Both the position numbers and the translations under genes were made by a program. Positions 41,257 through 52,508 of a stretch of DNA of 64,000 nucleotides are shown here, in pieces (position 1 is the stretch's first letter; the number at the start of each line of letters is the position of its first letter). This stretch comes from Pseudanabaena sp. FACHB-1998 (GTDB lineage Bacteria; Cyanobacteriota; Cyanobacteriia; Pseudanabaenales; Pseudanabaenaceae), in assembly GCF_014696355.1 (NCBI RefSeq), contig NZ_JACJQA010000041.1, positions 43,193 through 107,192 on the forward strand, given 5' to 3'. Under the pieces are notes generated by a model. The model was not told the DNA's origin. It saw only the letters and a list, made by a program, of their open reading frames with translations, and did not search any database.

Positions 41257-41311
41257 GAATGTATTTCCGCCTAACTTAGTTCTTTCGACCATCTATTAAG
41301 CTAATAAACCT

Positions 41312-43636
41312 ATGGCAAAGCGATCTTTACAAGCATCTCCAGCAGGGATTAAAAAAGCCAAGCAGCATTTTGCCAATAAAGGATGGACTCAAGAATATCT
41401 CGCTAGTGAAGTAGGTATTAAAACCAGACAACCAATTTGGCGTTTCTTTGCGGGGCAAGCGATCGAGCGTTATACGTTTTTTGAGATCTGCACCAGATTG
41501 GATTTAGATTGGCGAGAAATTGCCTTTAATCCTCCCTTGGACTATATCGATCCCGAGGATGATCAACAGAATAGAGAGGAATTTGCCAACATGGGCATTG
41601 ATGCTCTGGTGCAGATGGTACGCGCCAAAAGGCGCGGCAAAATCACTCACCAATGCGGCATTTTGCAATTGCTGGATATTAGCCGTCCTGTGACGATTGA
41701 CCAAATCTACGTTGACGTAAATATATTGGAGGAAATCGCCAGCCAGCAATGGATGGAAATTGCGGCGATCAATAGTCTGCCCCCCCAAGATATTGATCGC
41801 TTTGGTCTGGGAAAAATTGTCGAACGCCAAATTTCGAGCGCACAGGCGATCGCCAAATACAGCAAACTTAGAGTATTGGGTAAACCGGGTTCTGGAAAAA
41901 CGACATTTCTCAAGCATCTAGCGATCGAATGTAATCGCGAAGAGATCAAAGATAGTCAAGTTCCGATCTTTATCAAACTCCGCGACCTTTCCCAAAGCTA
42001 TCAAGAAAATCAGCAAATCAACTTGTTGGAATTTATTCAACAAGAATTTCTCTCTTCGGAAATTACCCATTCCTCTATCCTTAAAAAACTATTGCAAGCA
42101 GGTCGTGTCCTCCTGATGATGGATGGAATGGATGAAGTTAGCAGTGAAATTGAGAATGTGGTTTTGAATGAAATTCGTCGATTTACAGAGAAGTATCACA
42201 AAAATCAATTTGTGGCAACCTGTCGGACTGCCTCCCAAAAGCTCGCCCTCCAAGGATTTACGGATGTAGAGATTGCCCCCTTTACCCAAGAACAGATAAG
42301 TTCGTTTGCTCATAAATGGTTTATTGCATTTAGTTCCTCGGGTAAAGAGGATGGCGCAGCTAATTCTCTAGTATTTCTTGAGAAGTTGGAATTGCCTGAA
42401 AACTGGTGTTTTCGCCGCATGATTACTACACCGCTTTTTTTGCATCTGGCTTGTTCGGTTTTTCATCGACAAGATCGATTTCCGATCAAGAAGGCGGAAT
42501 TTTATAAGCAAGGAATGGATCTATTGCTAGGTAAATGGGATGAAGCTAGAGGAATTGAACGGGATCAGATGTATCGAGGTTTCCAATTACCTCAAAAGCT
42601 GAAGTTATTGAGCCAAATTGCGGCTTCTACCTTTGAGCAAGGACAATTCTTTTTTGAGCAAAATGTTATAGAGCAGTACATCGGCGATTATTTAGAAAGC
42701 TTACCTGAGGCGAGCAAGGAGCCAGACGAAATTCAATTAGCCAGTGAAGGTGTATTAAAGGCGATCGAGTCCCAGCATGGACTTTTAGCCGAAAGAGCGA
42801 GAGGAATCTTCTCCTTCTCTTATCTGGCTCTACAGGAATACTTCACAGCGCGTAAAATTGTCGCTAATCACAACCTCCAATCCTTAGGACAGTCTTTGCA
42901 AGGATTAGTGGATCATATTACCGATCCCCATTGGCGAGAAATCTTTCTGCTCACAGCGGGGATGCTCCGTAGTGCCGATGGATTGGTGGAGTTAATGAAG
43001 CAGCAAATAGATGGGCTGGTGTCTGAAGATCCCTATTTGCAAGAGTTTTTAGCTTGGGCTAGCCAAAAGTCAGATGCTAACTCACCCGAAACCAAATCGG
43101 CAACAGGTCGCGCCTTCTATCTAGCGCTAAACCGAGCGCCTGACCTCGCTCCCGATCTCGCCCTTGTCTGCACGTTAGATCAAGGTGAGTTTTTGGATGC
43201 GGCTCTTGATGAACTCTTAAGAGAATGCATCATGAAGAGTAGTAAAGATTTTGCCTATGTCCATGCCTGTAGTGAGGCTCTGGGCAATATTTTAGGAGTG
43301 GTTTTAGATTTAGGATTTCATAAATCCCTCCAACAACTTCAAGATCAATTGCCCAATTCCCATTACACCAAGGAAGGCTTTGATAACTGGTGTAAGCAAA
43401 ATTATGATTCTTGGGTCAAGCAACTCCAAATCGTTATCGCTGATCATCGCAATATTAGTAATAAGTGGCAATTTAACACTGCTCAAGACCAAATTTTGCA
43501 GCGCTATTACGATGCTAATCAGTTGTTGCTCGATTGTCTCAATAGCAACTGTGAGGTTACTCCCAATATTCGCGAACAGATAGAGGAAACTCTATTATTA
43601 CCCCAACTTGAAATCGAAAAGAGAGAATGGGAGTAA
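41312..43636 (+). CDS. NACHT-domain NTPase with N-terminal HTH-like domain
   Basis: 774 residues. Residues 8-70 resemble a helix-turn-helix (IKKAKQHFANKGWTQEYLAS, TRQPIWRFFAG). The NACHT NTPase has Walker A GKPGSGKTT at 190-198 and Walker B LLMMDGMDE at 267-275, then winged-helix and helical parts (FSFSYLALQEYFTARKIV near 500). The C-terminal part (LDAALDELLRECIMKSSKDF, NWCKQNYDSWVKQLQ) looks like the NACHT-associated helical domain of cyanobacteria. Such STAND proteins oligomerise on sensing a ligand; several bacterial NACHT proteins are antiphage. No separate effector domain or neighbour is evident, so defence is inference. Confidence 0.82.
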   Translation: MAKRSLQASPAGIKKAKQHFANKGWTQEYLASEVGIKTRQPIWRFFAGQAIERYTFFEICTRLDLDWREIAFNPPLDYIDPEDDQQNREEFANMGIDALVQMVRAKRRGKITHQCGILQLLDISRPVTIDQIYVDVNILEEIASQQWMEIAAINSLPPQDIDRFGLGKIVERQISSAQAIAKYSKLRVLGKPGSGKTTFLKHLAIECNREEIKDSQVPIFIKLRDLSQSYQENQQINLLEFIQQEFLSSEITHSSILKKLLQAGRVLLMMDGMDEVSSEIENVVLNEIRRFTEKYHKNQFVATCRTASQKLALQGFTDVEIAPFTQEQISSFAHKWFIAFSSSGKEDGAANSLVFLEKLELPENWCFRRMITTPLFLHLACSVFHRQDRFPIKKAEFYKQGMDLLLGKWDEARGIERDQMYRGFQLPQKLKLLSQIAASTFEQGQFFFEQNVIEQYIGDYLESLPEASKEPDEIQLASEGVLKAIESQHGLLAERARGIFSFSYLALQEYFTARKIVANHNLQSLGQSLQGLVDHITDPHWREIFLLTAGMLRSADGLVELMKQQIDGLVSEDPYLQEFLAWASQKSDANSPETKSATGRAFYLALNRAPDLAPDLALVCTLDQGEFLDAALDELLRECIMKSSKDFAYVHACSEALGNILGVVLDLGFHKSLQQLQDQLPNSHYTKEGFDNWCKQNYDSWVKQLQIVIADHRNISNKWQFNTAQDQILQRYYDANQLLLDCLNSNCEVTPNIREQIEETLLLPQLEIEKREWE

Positions 43637-43680
43637 AGGAAAGAGACATAATGGCGTAGCCATTATGTCTCTTTCCTTTA
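43634..43680. terminator. Palindromic terminator starting at the NACHT stop codon
   Basis: Arms taaaggaaagagacataatg then gc, mirrored around gta. The TAA stop is its first triplet. Confidence 0.7.
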
Positions 43681-43710
43681 CTGGGTAAAAGTGTCATCTT
43701 TTATTTTTTA

Positions 43711-44352
43711 TTACAAGCTACTGGAACCCAAATATTTACCGATCGCTGGTGAATAAATTTCGTAGATCATCGTAATTGGTTCGCCGCCATGCCACAGCAA
43801 ATAATGCCTCGCCCAATAGGTGTCAAGCTCCGAGCTACCAAAGGTTTCCGCCACATTAGGACAACGCCCCTTATAAATCCCCTTAAGATCGCGATAGAGT
43901 TCGGTATATTTCTGATTGAGGCTGACCCAGATCGGTAAAGAAGGATCTTTGAGATATTTTTGCATGGTTGCCTCCGACCACCACGAAGTCGCGTGGGAAA
44001 AAACTTCCCCCGTTTGCTGCGATCGCAACCAGATTTGGCGGCGAATCCGTGGAGCAGCGATCGCCGCAATATCCGCAGGAGCTTGATCGTCATCGTCACC
44101 GATGGCGGTCATCGCAACTACATCGACCGAAATCGCCGATTGGGTCAATAGCTGTAAATGTCTGGTGGGTGCGCCATCGCCCATCAAAAACATTTGCCAA
44201 GTCGGGGCTAATAAATTAAAAGGCAACCCTTTACGAATATCCTCCTCGCTACCCTGCCACATGGGTTCTTCGATGCGATTCCAAGCAGGAGTTGGGGTAT
44301 TGGAGTTTGGGGAATTAGGAATTTGGATGCTTTTTGGTGAGATGAGGGTCAT
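43711..44352 (-). CDS. Chorismate lyase, DUF98 type
   Basis: 213 residues of the cyanobacterial chorismate pyruvate-lyase family, which makes 4-hydroxybenzoate, the head-group precursor of plastoquinone. Visible family words: LAPTWQMFLMGDGAPTRHLQ (about 48-67), IRRQIWLRSQQTGEVFSHAT and FGSSELDTYWARHYLLWHGG with a final EPITMIYEIYSP. Soluble. A housekeeping gene flanked by palindromes and not obviously tied to its neighbours. Confidence 0.82.
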   Translation of the reverse strand: MTLISPKSIQIPNSPNSNTPTPAWNRIEEPMWQGSEEDIRKGLPFNLLAPTWQMFLMGDGAPTRHLQLLTQSAISVDVVAMTAIGDDDDQAPADIAAIAAPRIRRQIWLRSQQTGEVFSHATSWWSEATMQKYLKDPSLPIWVSLNQKYTELYRDLKGIYKGRCPNVAETFGSSELDTYWARHYLLWHGGEPITMIYEIYSPAIGKYLGSSSL

Positions 44353-44391
44353 ACAGGATTTCTCTTAACAATCCGTAACATATTCTCATTG

Positions 44392-44440
44392 TAATTCAAA
44401 AAAGGGAGAGCCGCTAAACGGCTCTCCCTTTTTTGAATTA
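44392..44440. terminator. Perfect palindrome
   Basis: Arms taattcaaaaaagggagagc then cg, around ctaaa; A and T runs on both sides. Confidence 0.65.
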
Positions 44441-44467
44441 CAGCTATATAGTTGTTAGCGCTATAGC

Positions 44468-44514
44468 CCCTAATAGGTTGTGAGAGTGCGCCGCACTCTC
44501 ACAACCTATTAGGG
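44468..44514. repeat. Perfect palindrome after the YaaW-like gene
   Basis: Arms ccctaataggttgtgagagt then gcg, mirrored with a single central base. Confidence 0.7.
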
Positions 44515-44538
44515 TTTGCTATATTAGTCATGAAATTT

Positions 44539-45366
44539 TTAGGACATTCTTAGCAATCTAATTTGCGCGATGATAAAAATTGCAGGAATAATGCGCCCAT
44601 AATTTGTGGCGATCGCCCGCCATCCTAGATCCGCAAAAAATAAGCCCCACAAAGCAGGCGTAATCACTGAAAATACAGTTCTTGCCGCAGTGTATTGGGT
44701 GGCAGCTACCGCCATCCCCCGCTTAGCCAGATAAGTAGAGACATAAGCATTTAATCTAGTTGCGATCGCAGTGCCTCCCGCCTTAAGGACTTCATAACCC
44801 ACTTGATAGGATGCAAAATGCCAAGCCATTTGCCTTGCGAGGGTATGAAGCACGGCGGAGCGAATAACAGTACTGACAGCGATCGCGCTACCACCCTTGA
44901 CCAGCAAGCTCATCGGATTACGTTGAGCATCGAGGGGTAAAGCCTTTTTTAGATCAGACTCTGTTATGGCGCTTTGCATCGACTCGTCAATCGTGGAGCG
45001 CTCTTGAGGAGATAGCTTTTTCCAAGAATTGCTAATCAAGTTTAGAAATAACTCAGATTCAATATCTTCAACGGTTTGATTTCGAGAATATTTAATATTG
45101 AGATGCTGACAAACGCGCTCTAGGACTTCGCGATAGCTAACTTCATCGGTTTTGCGGCGCAATACAGTCAAACCATCGGCAGCTAAAAATCGAAAACGTC
45201 TCGCGATCGCCTCTATTAATTCCTCACGATCCCAGCTTTGCAACTCTTGAATGGGTGGTGTAGCTACATAGTCAAGGGGGTTAAACTTGCGCCGAAATAG
45301 GATATCCGCAATTTGATATAGCTCATCGTCGGTAGCTAATTCCAGCACATTGCTTAATTCGTTCAT
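44539..45366 (-). CDS. YaaW-like (UPF0174) protein
   Basis: 275 residues from the ATG at 45364-45366 (AAAGGA seven bases upstream); the longer frame begins in unrelated sequence. N-terminal DELYQIADILFRRKFNPLDY and a YREVLERVCQHL segment match the E. coli YaaW/UPF0174 family. The C-terminal third has hydrophobic, glycine-containing stretches (GGSAIAVSTVIRSAVLHTLA, SVITPALWGLFFADLGWRAI) likely to enter the membrane. Function unknown. Confidence 0.75.
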   Translation of the reverse strand: MNELSNVLELATDDELYQIADILFRRKFNPLDYVATPPIQELQSWDREELIEAIARRFRFLAADGLTVLRRKTDEVSYREVLERVCQHLNIKYSRNQTVEDIESELFLNLISNSWKKLSPQERSTIDESMQSAITESDLKKALPLDAQRNPMSLLVKGGSAIAVSTVIRSAVLHTLARQMAWHFASYQVGYEVLKAGGTAIATRLNAYVSTYLAKRGMAVAATQYTAARTVFSVITPALWGLFFADLGWRAIATNYGRIIPAIFIIAQIRLLRMS

Positions 45367-45428
45367 TGCCCGATCCTTTGCTGTAGCAAGCTTTTGAGTA
45401 TTACAGCCTATTGAGGCTTTAAGTAGTA

Positions 45429-45481
45429 CCGAAATATTTTTGATTATCGGCACTTTGTGCCGATAATCAAAAATATTTCGG
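45429..45481. repeat. Perfect palindrome
   Basis: Arms ccgaaatatttttgattatc then ggcac around ttt; between the YaaW-like gene and the PCP_red gene. Confidence 0.7.
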
Positions 45482-45647
45482 GGTTTTAAGTCAGCGCAAA
45501 GCGCTGTAACGGTCTGAAAGACGCAATAAGTTAGACTGATTTTACAGCAATTCTACTCAAAAGGCTGAAGCAAGAATTTGAAAGCCTCAGCAAGGGTTGT
45601 AGTGCAATAATTTGTAAAGTAACTATCTAACTAAAAGCTAAGAAGTA

Positions 45648-45827
45648 ATGAGTGAAAAGATTGTGTGGACTGCGGAAGCTGAGGCAAAGCTAAAAGATAT
45701 CCCTTTTTTCGTCCGACCTTTTGCCTTTAAAAAGATTGAAAAGTATGCTCAGGAACAGAATTTCAACCCCATTACCTTAGAGGTTTATGAGCAAGCCAAA
45801 AAGCAATTCAATAAAAAATATGACTAA
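45648..45827 (+). CDS. PCP_red-domain mini-protein
   Basis: 59 residues: VWTAEAEAKLKDIPFFVRPF, then AFKKIEKYAQEQNFNPITLE and VYEQAKKQFNKKYD. This is the small helical PCP_red domain found at the C-terminus of the light-independent protochlorophyllide reductase subunit ChlB/BchB, where it helps bind substrate; here it stands alone. Free-standing copies are known in cyanobacteria without assigned function. A taagaag sequence precedes the ATG but no strong ribosome site. Followed by a palindromic terminator. Confidence 0.85.
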   Translation: MSEKIVWTAEAEAKLKDIPFFVRPFAFKKIEKYAQEQNFNPITLEVYEQAKKQFNKKYD

Positions 45828-45881
45828 AAAGCGAAAAGATAATTTGCGGCGCTTTGTGCCGCAAATTATCTTTTCGCTTTT
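45826..45881. terminator. Palindromic terminator after PCP_red gene
   Basis: Arms aaaaagcgaaaagataattt then gcggc around gctttgt. Confidence 0.7.
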
Positions 45882-45893
45882 GATCCAAGTAGT

Positions 45894-45927
45894 TAAAAAA
45901 AGCGGCGCGAAGCGCCGCCTTTTTTTA
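45894..45927. terminator. Terminator of the NADH dehydrogenase-like gene
   Basis: Stem aaaaaaagcggcgc / gcgccgccttttttt with loop gaa; its edge overlaps the stop codon region of 45925-47115. Confidence 0.75.
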
Positions 45928-47115
45928 TACGGATTTTCTGAATAGCTCGACTAGTGGCTTGGTTACCCAATGCGTGCCAATCTTCCATTGATGCTGCAAA
46001 GTCGGCATTCTGAGCAAATAGGCAAAGCGCCGCATGACATGGGCCGGGAAGCCGTCAATACTAAACTTGCCAAAAATAGAAGCAGTTGCCCCGTCAATAC
46101 CTAAGCTAATAAATTCACCAAGGGGAATATAGCTGAAATTAACTAGGGGCTTTTGGTTGAGGCTAGCCCAGATATTCCAAGCACAATATTGAGATTGCTG
46201 AAACGCGACCTGCGCCGTAGCAGGTAAAGGCTGACCATCGGAGTCCAGACATCCTGCCAGATCACCGATCGCAAATATATCGGCATAACCCTTAACTTGC
46301 AGCGTTAAATCTGTGGCGATCGCGCCTTGGCGACTATGCTCAAGGGTGAGATTTTGTAGCATCTTGGAGAAAGTGCTACCCACCGTCCACAACACAATAT
46401 CCACGGGCAAAGTATCACTGCCATCGGCATAGTCAAGGGTGACTTCGCTGTCGGTAATCTGGGAAACTCGCGTATTGAGATCCGTCCAGACTCCTCGCTG
46501 TGATAGCGCAAGTTCGGCAATCTGGCGATTAGCATCCGTGGAGTTTCCAAGGATTTTAAGATTGCGATCAACTAGGCGCACTCGACCCCGATCTTTAAGG
46601 CGATCGGCAATTTTGCAAGCTAGCTCAACCCCACTACTGCCACCACCCGCTATGCATACTCGGATTTTGTCGCGATTGGATGCTTCTAATAGTTCTAATT
46701 TGCTATTAAGGCGATGGAAGTCTTGGAGATTACGAAAAGGAATCGCATATTCTGAAGCTCCATCCACAAAATTCATCGGCGTTTCACCACCGATCGCTAA
46801 AACTAGGCGATCATATTCGAGAAAGCTACGCTGACCAATATTGACTTCTACTTGCTTAGCCTCAAAATCAATATTAGTAACTAGTCCCTGCACAAACTGA
46901 ATCCCAGTATCCGCCAGTAACTCCGCAAAGGAAGGCGCGACTTCCCATTCCTGTAGCTCTGAGGTGACTAGCTCATAGAGAAATGGCGTAAATAAAAAGC
47001 GATCGCTTTTATCGACAAGGATAATTTCAGGCATGACCGCCCAAGGCAGGCGTGCGAGATTAAGCGCAGTATACAACCCGCCAAAACCACCACCAAGAAT
47101 ACAAATTCGTGTCAT
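45925..47115 (-). CDS. Type-II NADH dehydrogenase-like FAD oxidoreductase
   Basis: 396 residues. FAD motif ICILGGGFGGLYTALNLARL at the start, NAD(P) motif RVCIAGGGSSGVELACKIAD near 155, and the FAD-closing ADIFAIGDLAGC near 285, as in NDH-2. The AQVAFQQSQYCAWNI region matches the quinone-side helix. Cyanobacterial relatives (Ndb proteins) oxidise NAD(P)H and reduce plastoquinone or demethylphylloquinone; the exact Ndb class cannot be fixed here. Possibly membrane-associated through the C-terminal helices. Confidence 0.85.
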   Translation of the reverse strand: MTRICILGGGFGGLYTALNLARLPWAVMPEIILVDKSDRFLFTPFLYELVTSELQEWEVAPSFAELLADTGIQFVQGLVTNIDFEAKQVEVNIGQRSFLEYDRLVLAIGGETPMNFVDGASEYAIPFRNLQDFHRLNSKLELLEASNRDKIRVCIAGGGSSGVELACKIADRLKDRGRVRLVDRNLKILGNSTDANRQIAELALSQRGVWTDLNTRVSQITDSEVTLDYADGSDTLPVDIVLWTVGSTFSKMLQNLTLEHSRQGAIATDLTLQVKGYADIFAIGDLAGCLDSDGQPLPATAQVAFQQSQYCAWNIWASLNQKPLVNFSYIPLGEFISLGIDGATASIFGKFSIDGFPAHVMRRFAYLLRMPTLQHQWKIGTHWVTKPLVELFRKSV

Positions 47116-47260
47116 GCAAAAATTCCAATTTGTTTTTCTTCATTTTATCGCTATTTTCCTATCCTGCCAGAGAGTTGTGTCGCAAAGGGCTACAACCCTC
47201 TATTTGTCGTCTCTCAGTTCGGTAAACCACACTATAGACATTGCAACCCTTTCGGTTAAA

Positions 47261-47287
47261 TTAGCACTCAGTCACCTAGAGTGCTAA
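47261..47287 (+). promoter_or_regulatory. CIRCE operator of groESL
   Basis: TTAGCACTC, nine bases, GAGTGCTAA: a perfect HrcA-binding inverted repeat. It lies 50 bp before groES; TTGCAA about 20 bp upstream may be the -35 box. Confidence 0.97.
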
Positions 47288-47336
47288 AACACTCTAATAC
47301 AAAGCCGAAAAATGCTAGTCAACTGAGTGAATATCA

Positions 47337-47648
47337 ATGGCAACCACGACCTTAAACGTAACTACCGTAAAGCCTTTAGCTGATCGCGTATTTATCAAAG
47401 TAAGCGCTAAAGAAGAAAAGACCGCAGGTGGAATTTTCTTACCTGAGACCGCAAAAGAAAAGCCCCAAGTTGGCGAAATCGCTGCCGTAGGACCTGGCAA
47501 ACTCGATGACAAAGGCGAGCGCCAAGCCCTAGAAGTCAAGGTTGGCGACAAAGTTCTTTACTCCAAATATGCTGGCACTGACATCAAACTCGGCACAGAT
47601 GAGTATGTATTGTTAGCTGAAAAAGATATTTTAGCGATCGTTTCCTAA
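47337..47648 (+). CDS. groES: Co-chaperonin GroES
   Basis: 103 residues with the mobile loop [20 protein letters not shown] and the conserved [16 protein letters not shown]. Forms the heptameric lid of the GroEL chamber. First gene of the CIRCE-controlled operon. A small hairpin (47651-47683) lies between it and groEL and may moderate expression. Confidence 0.97.
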   Translation: MATTTLNVTTVKPLADRVFIKVSAKEEKTAGGIFLPETAKEKPQVGEIAAVGPGKLDDKGERQALEVKVGDKVLYSKYAGTDIKLGTDEYVLLAEKDILAIVS

Positions 47649-47650
47649 TT

Positions 47651-49353
<1,703 letters not shown>

Positions 49354-49368
49354 TAATCAAATCTAAGT

Positions 49369-49405
49369 AAAAGAAAAGGGAGTGCAATGCACTCCCTTTT
49401 CTTTT
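49369..49405. terminator. groESL terminator
   Basis: Stem aaaagaaaagggagtgc / gcactcccttttctttt around aat, with a T-rich exit. Confidence 0.8.
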
Positions 49406-49444
49406 ATGGCAACGCAAAAGCTTTTGATGGATAGAGGGGTAAAG

Positions 49445-50749
49445 ATGTTTTGGCGATCGCTTGATGATCATGATTTAAAGAATTTTGACGATGCATTAAA
49501 GAATGATTTGCAGTGGGAATGGCTATGGCAGCAGTTTCTGGCGCTATTTTTGGTGATTAGCAATGTATTTATGCCAATTCTCACCGCCCTCTTAGCCTTT
49601 AAAGTGTTATTTCGGAATGGCTGGAAAGCGATCGCTACCCCCATAAATATCGCCTACGGGATTTTAGCGGTATGGATGATTTTAACTACGTTGATCGCCT
49701 TTGATTTGGGGACAGCCGCAGGGGGATTAGCGAATTTTTTGCCATATTTTTTCCTCGCCGCCATTACTAGCGTGATTATTCGTACCCCCTCCCAATTTAC
49801 GCATTTTCTCTGGCTATTGGTAACTGGTTCCATTCTCGTGAGTGGCTTTGGAATTTTACAAGCCATTCTCAATCGTCCCGATTTAATATTTCCCAAAGTA
49901 ATTTTTGATAGCTACCAAATACCCATGGGCTTTAGTGCCGATCGCCGCATTCAATCTTTTTTTGGTCATTTTAATGAAACTGCGATTTATTTATTAATGC
50001 TTTTGCCGATCGCCTGTCATTTTGCCTTGGGAAAAGTCAAAAGTCTCTCTAAATCCCAACGCGCGATCGCCGCCTTAGCCCTCGCCTTGGGAACCTGCGT
50101 TTTGATTATGACGGGTTCGCGCAATGCATGGGGTTTGGCGATCCTTGGCGGCGTAGCGCTTGCGATCTATTACCGCCAATGGAAATTAGTATCAGCAATG
50201 GGAATAGTTTTAATCCTAATTGCGTGGGCGGTATTTGGACAGAAATACGGTTTGGGCGGCGAAGCTTTGCGATCGCTACTGCCCGAAGGATTTGTCAATC
50301 GGTTAGCGAGTACCGTTGATCCGAAACTGGCTGACTATGCCTCCACCGCCGATCGCCTCAATGCTTGGCAATTTGCCATCTCCTTAATTTCTCAACATCC
50401 CCTGCAAGGTTGGGGTCTACGCAATTTTCCCCTAGTTGCCCAATCGATGGGCTTTGATTTGCGAGGCTTGCCCCATGAGCATAATTTATTTTTAGCGATC
50501 GCCGTGGGGTCAGGGATTCCCGCCCTAATAGGCTTGCTGGGAATTATCATTTGGACAATCTGGATATCAGTGCGATCGGCGATCGCCAAAGATACCGAGG
50601 GAACTATGGCAATTACTGCAATTAGTATTATTTTATTTTGGCTATCCTGTTGGTTAGATCTGGTCTTGTACGAGCCACGTCTTAGTATGTTGTTGTGGTA
50701 TTTGCTCGGTAGTATGTACGGTTTGGTCATACATCAGCGATCGCTCTAA
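49445..50749 (+). CDS. O-antigen-ligase-family membrane protein
   Basis: 434 residues from the ATG at 49445 (GAGGGG five bases upstream); the longer frame starts inside the groEL terminator. About ten to twelve membrane helices. The O-antigen ligase (Wzy_C) core is seen as ADRRIQSFFGHFNETAIYLL, IMTGSRNAWGLAILGGVALA and the periplasmic-loop LPHEHNLFLAIAVGSGIPAL. Family members join lipid-linked glycans to acceptors; the cyanobacterial IctB branch also belongs here. Substrate not predictable. Confidence 0.82.
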   Translation: MFWRSLDDHDLKNFDDALKNDLQWEWLWQQFLALFLVISNVFMPILTALLAFKVLFRNGWKAIATPINIAYGILAVWMILTTLIAFDLGTAAGGLANFLPYFFLAAITSVIIRTPSQFTHFLWLLVTGSILVSGFGILQAILNRPDLIFPKVIFDSYQIPMGFSADRRIQSFFGHFNETAIYLLMLLPIACHFALGKVKSLSKSQRAIAALALALGTCVLIMTGSRNAWGLAILGGVALAIYYRQWKLVSAMGIVLILIAWAVFGQKYGLGGEALRSLLPEGFVNRLASTVDPKLADYASTADRLNAWQFAISLISQHPLQGWGLRNFPLVAQSMGFDLRGLPHEHNLFLAIAVGSGIPALIGLLGIIIWTIWISVRSAIAKDTEGTMAITAISIILFWLSCWLDLVLYEPRLSMLLWYLLGSMYGLVIHQRSL

Positions 50750-50753
50750 AGAC

Positions 50754-50796
50754 AAGAAGTTGTGGTGGTGAGCTTTGCCCACCACCACAACTTCTT
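50754..50796. terminator. Palindromic terminator
   Basis: Stem aagaagttgtggtggtg / caccaccacaacttctt around agctttgcc. Confidence 0.7.
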
Positions 50797-50915
50797 AACT
50801 GGGAAGGTAGTTAGCAGATCCAATAAATTACATCGCTTTACGCTGCGTGTTAGCATAATTTGATGGGTGTTTTTGTTCGCGGTAACCCAGCATAGCCTTA
50901 TATCAATTCACAAAA

Positions 50916-52214
50916 ATGACCAACTTGTTTTCCCTCCTCGCCGCCACCGATCCTCTTGTTGCAGGCTTTATCGGTAAAGAAATCGAGAGACAGCGCAATA
51001 ATATCGAACTCATTGCCAGTGAAAATTTTACCTCCCTTGCAGTTATGGCGGCACAGGGATCGGTACTGACAAATAAATATGCCGAAGGGCTACCCTCCAA
51101 GCGCTATTACGGCGGTTGCGAGTTTGTAGACGAAATCGAATCGATCGCCATTGAACGCATCAAAGAATTATTTGGCGCAGCCCATGCCAATGTCCAGCCC
51201 CACTCAGGCGCACAGGCAAACTTTGCCGTATTTCTCACTCTGCTAAAACCGGGGGATACCTTCTTAGGAATGGACTTGTCTCACGGTGGACATTTAACCC
51301 ACGGTTCGCCTGTAAATGTTTCGGGGCTTTGGTTTAACAAGGTTCATTATGGGCTTAATAAAGAAACTGAGCAGCTTGATTTTGATTTAATTCGTGATCT
51401 AGCATTGCAACATAAGCCCAAATTGATTATTTGCGGCTATTCCGCCTATCCTCGGATTATTGATTTCGCTAAGTTCCGTGCGATCGCCGATGAAGTTGGG
51501 GCTTACTTGATGGCTGATATTGCCCACATTGCGGGACTAGTCGCTTCTGGACATCACCCAAATCCGATCCCTTATTGTGATGTCGTCACCACCACCACCC
51601 ACAAAACCCTCAGAGGCCCTCGCGGTGGCTTGATCATGACCCGTGATGCGGCGCTCGGCAAGAAATTTGATAAATCTGTCTTCCCCGGCTCTCAAGGTGG
51701 TCCCCTTGAACATGTGATTGCCGCTAAAGCTGTCGCCTTTGGTGAAGCATTGCGTCCTGAGTTTAAGGATTATTCTGGACAGGTAATTGCTAATGCACAA
51801 ACCCTTGCCCAGCAATTACAGGCGCGTGGCTTCAAGCTGGTTTCCAATGGCACTGATAACCACTTAGTACTAGTCGATCTGCGTTCCATTGGTATGACGG
51901 GCAAAGTTGCTGATTTGTTAGTCAGTGGTGTAAATATCACCGCGAACAAAAATACGGTTCCCTTTGATCCCGAATCGCCTTTTGTGACCAGTGGTTTACG
52001 CCTTGGCACACCTGCAATGACTTCTCGTGGCTTGAAAGAAGCGGACTTTACCGAAGTTGCCAACATCATCGCCGATCGCCTCTTAAGTCCTGATAGTGAT
52101 GAGATTCAAGCTGATTGTATTGCCAGAGTTCAAGCTCTCTGCGATCGCTTCCCACTTTATCCTGAGCTAGACTATCCCACCATTACCGAAAAGCAACCTG
52201 CTTTAGCGGTGTAA
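50916..52214 (+). CDS. glyA: Serine hydroxymethyltransferase
   Basis: 432 residues. PLP enzyme converting serine and tetrahydrofolate to glycine and methylene-tetrahydrofolate. [10 protein letters not shown] (31-40), [24 protein letters not shown] and the PLP-lysine motif [14 protein letters not shown] with Lys230 are all present; the length is normal. In cyanobacteria it also serves photorespiratory glycine metabolism. A hairpin terminator follows. Confidence 0.97.
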   Translation: MTNLFSLLAATDPLVAGFIGKEIERQRNNIELIASENFTSLAVMAAQGSVLTNKYAEGLPSKRYYGGCEFVDEIESIAIERIKELFGAAHANVQPHSGAQANFAVFLTLLKPGDTFLGMDLSHGGHLTHGSPVNVSGLWFNKVHYGLNKETEQLDFDLIRDLALQHKPKLIICGYSAYPRIIDFAKFRAIADEVGAYLMADIAHIAGLVASGHHPNPIPYCDVVTTTTHKTLRGPRGGLIMTRDAALGKKFDKSVFPGSQGGPLEHVIAAKAVAFGEALRPEFKDYSGQVIANAQTLAQQLQARGFKLVSNGTDNHLVLVDLRSIGMTGKVADLLVSGVNITANKNTVPFDPESPFVTSGLRLGTPAMTSRGLKEADFTEVANIIADRLLSPDSDEIQADCIARVQALCDRFPLYPELDYPTITEKQPALAV

Positions 52215-52216
52215 AA

Positions 52217-52253
52217 CAAAAAAGAGGGACTGCAAAGCAGTCCTTCTTTTTTT
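52217..52253 (+). terminator. glyA terminator
   Basis: Stem aaaaaagagggactgc / gcagtccttctttttt with loop aaa. A second hairpin aaagccgccaat / attggcggcttt lies at 52371-52403. Confidence 0.75.
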
Positions 52254-52508
52254 ATGAATGGCGCCGCTTTGCGCCGCTATTAATTTTTAGTAATACTAAT
52301 TCACAAAAATTTGACAACATTATTGGGAATTAAAATTGTGAATTAAAAATCATATCCAGTAAAGCTTTTAAAAGCCGCCAATAGTGTAGCCATTGGCGGC
52401 TTTGTGGTGAATGTATCTTGGCATACTTAATTTAAGCCCTAGACATTAATTAATTAAGATTGATTCCGTCGGCTAATTTTTTAAGCTAGATCTACCAAAG
52501 AAACTTCC

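Larger units (their letters stand above)
40703..41311. other. 609-bp intergenic region, almost all repeats
   Basis: Holds the hairpins at 40701-40785, R1 copy D (40793-40918), an R2 copy (41091-41180) and a HIP1-containing palindrome (41204-41256). The unique part (about 40920-41090) is AT-rich with repeated TTTGTATAA words that could hold the NACHT gene promoter. Confidence 0.6.
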
